Of a DNA stretch of 33,485 bases, positions 30,601-33,485 are shown piece after piece; positions within the stretch are counted from its first letter, which is position 1; the number at the start of each line of letters is the position of its first letter. The notes beneath the pieces are model-generated. The model did no database searches, was not told the origin of the DNA, and worked only from the letters and a program-made list of their open reading frames with translations. The position numbers and the translations under genes are program-made. The DNA is from Alphaproteobacteria bacterium UBA6411 (GTDB lineage: Bacteria; Pseudomonadota; Alphaproteobacteria; CAAGCB01; CAG-977): the NCBI GenBank assembly GCA_002438565.1, contig DJPN01000018.1:10402-43886 (forward strand), given 5' to 3'.

Positions 30601-31529
30601 AAAATATCGGCAAAATTTTGCTGACATCCGCTTGCGCTTTTTCCTCTTTCGCCGTTCAAGCGAAGGAGGAAAAGCCCGCTTGGATTAACAATCCTTATTC
30701 CGTATGCGGAGAGGAACTGTTTTGCGCTGTCGGAACGGGCGAAAATTTGAAGGCCGCAGGAGCCGAAGCCCGTGCAGGCATTGCAAAGATATTCCAAGCG
30801 CAGGTTCAATCATCTTATGCTTCGTCAGTCAGCCAAAACAACGATGAAGTTCAGTCATCGGCAAAGCTTTCATTGTCTGAAAACACAAACGTTTTGCTTA
30901 AAACGGCCGAAATTAAAGAAACGTTTTCCGATGCAACCGGCATTTACGCTTTGGCGTCTTTGGATAAAAACAAAGCCGCCCGCATTGTCGGTTCCGAAAT
31001 TGCGGATATTGATTCCAAAATGGAAACCTATCTGCAGGACAACACGGCGGCTTCGGCGCGCAAGGCTGAAAAACTGTATGAAAAACGGCGCGGATTGAAC
31101 GAATTGATGATTGTTCTGGCCGGCCGCGGTGTTATGGAAACCGTTTCTTACGAAGACGTTTTTAAAAACCGCAAGGAAAAAACAAAAGGCGGCGATATTT
31201 GTTTGCAATTCAAAGAAAGTTCGCCCGCAGCCTTTAAAACAACCGTCAAAAATGTTTTGAAAGATGCCGGTTACGCTTTTTCCAACGATTGTTCCGTTCG
31301 TCTGATTGCCGATGTCGCCGCGCAAGAAGTTCCTTATAACTTGGGCGGAATGCACAAATACGACTTTACAATATCGCTGAAAGCCCGCGACGTTCTATCC
31401 GGAAAACAATCGGATTTGTTTGAAACCGTCTTAACCGAAGTCGGAATGTCTGAAAACCAAGCCTTTCCTCTTGTTTTAAGAGATTTAAAACAGGAATTGG
31501 GCGAAGCCGTCGGCGATTTTTCTTTCTAA
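30597..31529 (+). CDS. LPP20-family envelope protein without a clear lipobox (cassette B)
   Basis: This is the paralogue of the LPP20 lipoprotein at 4630. The 310-residue protein keeps KPAWINNPY, FCAVGTG, AGAEARAGIAKIF, YEKRRGLNE and the C-terminal domain. Its N-terminus differs: the only Cys near the signal (SAC, residue 13) leaves too short a hydrophobic stretch, and the sequence FAVQA before KEEKPAW (about residues 19-23) is a good signal-peptidase-I site. It is therefore predicted to be soluble in the periplasm, or held by its partners, where copy A is lipid-anchored. It overlaps the upstream gene by four bases. Confidence 0.8.
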   Translation: MKNIGKILLTSACAFSSFAVQAKEEKPAWINNPYSVCGEELFCAVGTGENLKAAGAEARAGIAKIFQAQVQSSYASSVSQNNDEVQSSAKLSLSENTNVLLKTAEIKETFSDATGIYALASLDKNKAARIVGSEIADIDSKMETYLQDNTAASARKAEKLYEKRRGLNELMIVLAGRGVMETVSYEDVFKNRKEKTKGGDICLQFKESSPAAFKTTVKNVLKDAGYAFSNDCSVRLIADVAAQEVPYNLGGMHKYDFTISLKARDVLSGKQSDLFETVLTEVGMSENQAFPLVLRDLKQELGEAVGDFSF

Positions 31530-31549
31530 AACCAAAGGAGTGATTTCTT

Positions 31550-32158
31550 ATGAACAATTTAAAATTGGCTTTTCTTGCATTGCTGTTCGGTTTAACGACA
31601 GCGTGCGCATCCATTGATCCGTATCGCAACAGTGCGGAAACCAGCATTGCTACGGCGGGCTGGACGCAACAAGACACATCAATGGCGGCGGACAATATTG
31701 TCAATAAATTGGTTAACGGCAAAAAACTGGCGGGATATATTCAGCGCCGTCCAAACCAGGAAACAACTTTGTATTTGGCACAGTTGGAAAATAAAACCGA
31801 TGAAGCCGATTTGGATGCCGCGCGCGTCGCTTTGAACGCCGCGCTGAAAGACAAGTTGGTTAACGAAGTGGAAGGTTTCAATGTCATTGATCCCGAAAAC
31901 AAAGCCATTGCCAAAGAATTGGTTCGTCAACGCTCAGGGGCGGTTGATTTGAATGACATCGTCAATGCGGCGAAACAAAGCGGGGCGGACACGCTGATTA
32001 CAGGAATTATCAGCGGAGATCGCCATGATATCGGCAACAAAACATATCAAGACTATGTCTTTGATGTTCAAGTGTTGGAAGTCAAAACATCCCGCGTTTT
32101 ATCAACGGCAAACTATAAAGTTTCAAAACAGCAGAAAGCGGCCAAAATTTCATGGTAA
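31550..32158 (+). CDS. LpoB-like lipoprotein (cassette B)
   Basis: This is the paralogue of the gene at 4003. The 202-residue precursor has lipobox LTTAC (Cys19), then LYLAQLENKTDEADLD, VEGFNVIDPENK, LVRQRSGAV, SGADTLITGIISGD and VLEVKTSRVLST, and ends in Trp. As with copy A, a role in activating a peptidoglycan synthase is inferred from the LpoB fold. Identity to copy A is lower than for the other three pairs. AAAGGAG lies about nine bases before the ATG. It closes cassette B and is followed by a strong terminator. Confidence 0.82.
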   Translation: MNNLKLAFLALLFGLTTACASIDPYRNSAETSIATAGWTQQDTSMAADNIVNKLVNGKKLAGYIQRRPNQETTLYLAQLENKTDEADLDAARVALNAALKDKLVNEVEGFNVIDPENKAIAKELVRQRSGAVDLNDIVNAAKQSGADTLITGIISGDRHDIGNKTYQDYVFDVQVLEVKTSRVLSTANYKVSKQQKAAKISW

Positions 32159-32190
32159 GCCGTTGACGGATTAACATCATAAATAAATTG

Positions 32191-32216
32191 AAAGCCCGCT
32201 TTCGGCGGGCTTTTTT
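32191..32216. terminator. Bidirectional terminator after cassette B
   Basis: GCCCGC and GCGGGC pair around a short loop, with T-runs on both strands. It ends cassette B on the plus strand and the flavoprotein gene on the minus strand, whose stop is two bases away. Confidence 0.92.
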
Positions 32217-32217
32217 C

Positions 32218-32949
32218 TCATCGAATAAAATTCGTATGCTCCGGCGTTTCGCGTTCGGGCGGTGTGATGCCTGCATTTTCGGCGGCTTGTTTGCACTTCA
32301 GCAGATAGGCCATGTTTTTCGCCAAAATCCGCATATTCTGAAGTCCCTCTTTGTCTTGCAGCACTTCGTCGGGCGTATTGCCGTGAACCATGTTCCAGTA
32401 CCGCCCCGACACAACGGGCATTTCCGAAATTTGAAAGTATTTGTTCAGCTGATCCAACGTCGCCGTCGTTCCCGCCCGTCTGGCGCTGACTACCGCCGCC
32501 GCAGGTTTCATACGGAACACTTCGGGCGCGGCGGAATAAAACGCTTTGTCCATAAACGGCACGATAACGCCCGATGCCGATGCGTAATGAACGGGTGAGC
32601 CGAACACAAAGCCGTCATATCCGGCCGCTTTGGCAACAAATTCGTTGACTTTATCGACAATCACACATTTGCCCAGTTTTTTGCACGCGCGACAAGCCAT
32701 GCACGGCATTATCGGCTGCACGCCGATATTGAAAATTTCGGCCTCTATTCCCTCTTTTTCCAGCTGAACGGCAATTTCGTTCAAAGCCGTAAAAGTGCAT
32801 CCCTTTTCATGCGGAGAGCCGTTAACCAGTAAAATTTTCATCATTGCATCCTTTCCTGAATTTTGCAAAACGGCCGCCTGCGTGGCTTTCGGTAAAGCGG
32901 CAAACGCAGCGGCCGCGGCAACGGATTTGACAAATTCACGTCTATCCAT
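32218..32949 (-). CDS. Tat-signal iron-sulfur flavoprotein (NADPH-dependent FMN reductase fold)
   Basis: The 243-residue protein begins with a twin-arginine signal (MDRREFVKSVAAAAAFAALP, site after ATQA), then a flavodoxin-like domain: KILLVNGSPHEKGCTFTAL, the compact cluster motif CMACRACKKLGKC (C-x2-C-x2-C-x5-C) typical of iron-sulfur flavoproteins, GFVFGSPVHYASASG and a C-terminal helix. It probably uses FMN and a 4Fe-4S cluster for redox chemistry. The ATG at 32949 has AAAGGAAAG eight bases upstream. A second pair of ATGs at 32844/32841 sits directly before the flavodoxin domain with AGGAAAGG upstream, so a cytoplasmic form may also be made. Confidence 0.87.
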   Translation of the reverse strand: MDRREFVKSVAAAAAFAALPKATQAAVLQNSGKDAMMKILLVNGSPHEKGCTFTALNEIAVQLEKEGIEAEIFNIGVQPIMPCMACRACKKLGKCVIVDKVNEFVAKAAGYDGFVFGSPVHYASASGVIVPFMDKAFYSAAPEVFRMKPAAAVVSARRAGTTATLDQLNKYFQISEMPVVSGRYWNMVHGNTPDEVLQDKEGLQNMRILAKNMAYLLKCKQAAENAGITPPERETPEHTNFIR

Positions 32950-32980
32950 GAACACTTTCCTTTCTATGCCGTAAAAACGG

Positions 32981-33361
32981 TTATTCTGCTGAAAAATAAA
33001 ATTCAATCCGCCGGTCATTTTGCATATCCAATTTTTCCCACGGACGATAATAAAATCCCGTTAAAGTCGCTCGGCCCGGTTTTCTAACGGTGAACGTATA
33101 AATTTTTGTTCCGCCGGCTCCCAGCAAGGTCGTGTTTGGAGCAATATATTCTTCGCGTACATCTGTGAAAAAATCAACCGGTGCGGCAAAAAAACGCCAT
33201 GAATACCCCGTTGTCGGATTCTCGGACAGCGAAACGGCCACACACTCCCCCATTGCCACATCAATAAAACGTCCGCCGTCCGCTTCGGACAACATCACTT
33301 TCGCCGGAACCGAACAAGCCCCCAACAGCAGTAAGCCAAGAAGCAAAAAAATGTGTCGCAT
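32981..33361 (-). CDS. Chagasin-like protease inhibitor lipoprotein (I42 family)
   Basis: This is predicted to inhibit papain-type (C1) cysteine peptidases from an anchored periplasmic position. The 126-residue precursor has signal and lipobox LLLGAC (Cys16). The chagasin loops are NPTTGYSWRF, the glycine-rich LGAGGTKIYTFTV and the C-terminal FYYRPWE. All three inhibitory loops of the family are recognisable. The ATG at 33361 has AGGAG seven bases upstream and a promoter at 33381-33410. It is 31 bases upstream of the flavoprotein gene and probably co-transcribed. Confidence 0.88.
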   Translation of the reverse strand: MRHIFLLLGLLLLGACSVPAKVMLSEADGGRFIDVAMGECVAVSLSENPTTGYSWRFFAAPVDFFTDVREEYIAPNTTLLGAGGTKIYTFTVRKPGRATLTGFYYRPWEKLDMQNDRRIEFYFSAE

Positions 33362-33380
33362 TACCACTCTCCTTTTTTTT

Positions 33381-33410
33381 ACTTTAGCACCACAGAGGAG
33401 AGAAGAGCAA
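33381..33410 (-). promoter_or_regulatory. Promoter of the inhibitor-flavoprotein operon
   Basis: On the minus strand TTGCTC and TAAAGT are 18 bases apart, 20 bases before the inhibitor start codon. The remaining 75 bases to the window edge show no gene. Confidence 0.6.
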
Positions 33411-33485
33411 GAGAGTTCCGCGTCCCTCTTTTCAAGGAGCAAAGGCTTTTGAGAGCAAGCGGCGCGGGGGATAGAGTAACGGAAG

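Overview
The window is 33.5 kb of chromosomal DNA from a Gram-negative bacterium, most likely an alphaproteobacterium. This rests on the gene order rpmH-rnpA-yidD-yidC-engB, a PhoB-type regulator with no phosphate genes beside it, a small YdcH/DUF465 protein, and many lipoproteins with clear lipoboxes. Base composition is intermediate. No rRNA or ribosomal operon allows a finer placement, so the assignment is an inference. About 35 protein genes, two complete tRNAs and the 3' end of a third structural RNA are visible.

Layout. 1-3.9 kb: RNA 3' end, tRNA(CAU), cysE, an alpha/beta hydrolase, a two-gene unit of a D12-class DNA adenine methylase with a three-Cys DUF5131 (Gp37/Gp68) protein, and a YdcH-like gene. 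4-11.1 kb (minus strand): rpmH, rnpA, a tandem-fused yidD, yidC and engB run directly into a four-gene envelope lipoprotein cassette (COG3014, LPP20-like, LPP20, LpoB-like). 11.2-14.6 kb: a carboxylesterase, tRNA-Lys with a 50-bp duplication of its 3' end and terminator around a block of small palindromes, then an AT-richer DpnII-like (GATC) restriction-modification cassette. 14.6-19 kb: a surface-glycan locus with a DUF1796 papain-like protein interrupted by an in-frame run of 11 G, a WaaE-like GT2, a phosphoethanolamine-transferase-like sulfatase-fold protein and a divergent GT4.

19-22.6 kb: two TPR proteins flank a membrane-anchored EEP-fold protein that has lost its catalytic signature. 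22.7-26.1 kb: a LonB/YcbZ-like ATP-dependent protease and an orphan HNH-like nuclease. 26.2-28.2 kb: rpe, phoB and a lipoprotein. 28.2-32.2 kb: a 260-base leader with mutually exclusive GC-rich stems, followed by a second, diverged copy of the same four-gene lipoprotein cassette. 32.2-33.4 kb: a Tat-signal iron-sulfur flavoprotein with a second strong internal start, and a chagasin-like protease-inhibitor lipoprotein.

The strongest candidates for something undescribed are the duplicated lipoprotein cassette (one copy appended to the membrane-insertase operon, the other behind a switch-like leader), the YidD-TM-YidD fusion, and the poly-G contingency tract in the glycan operon.
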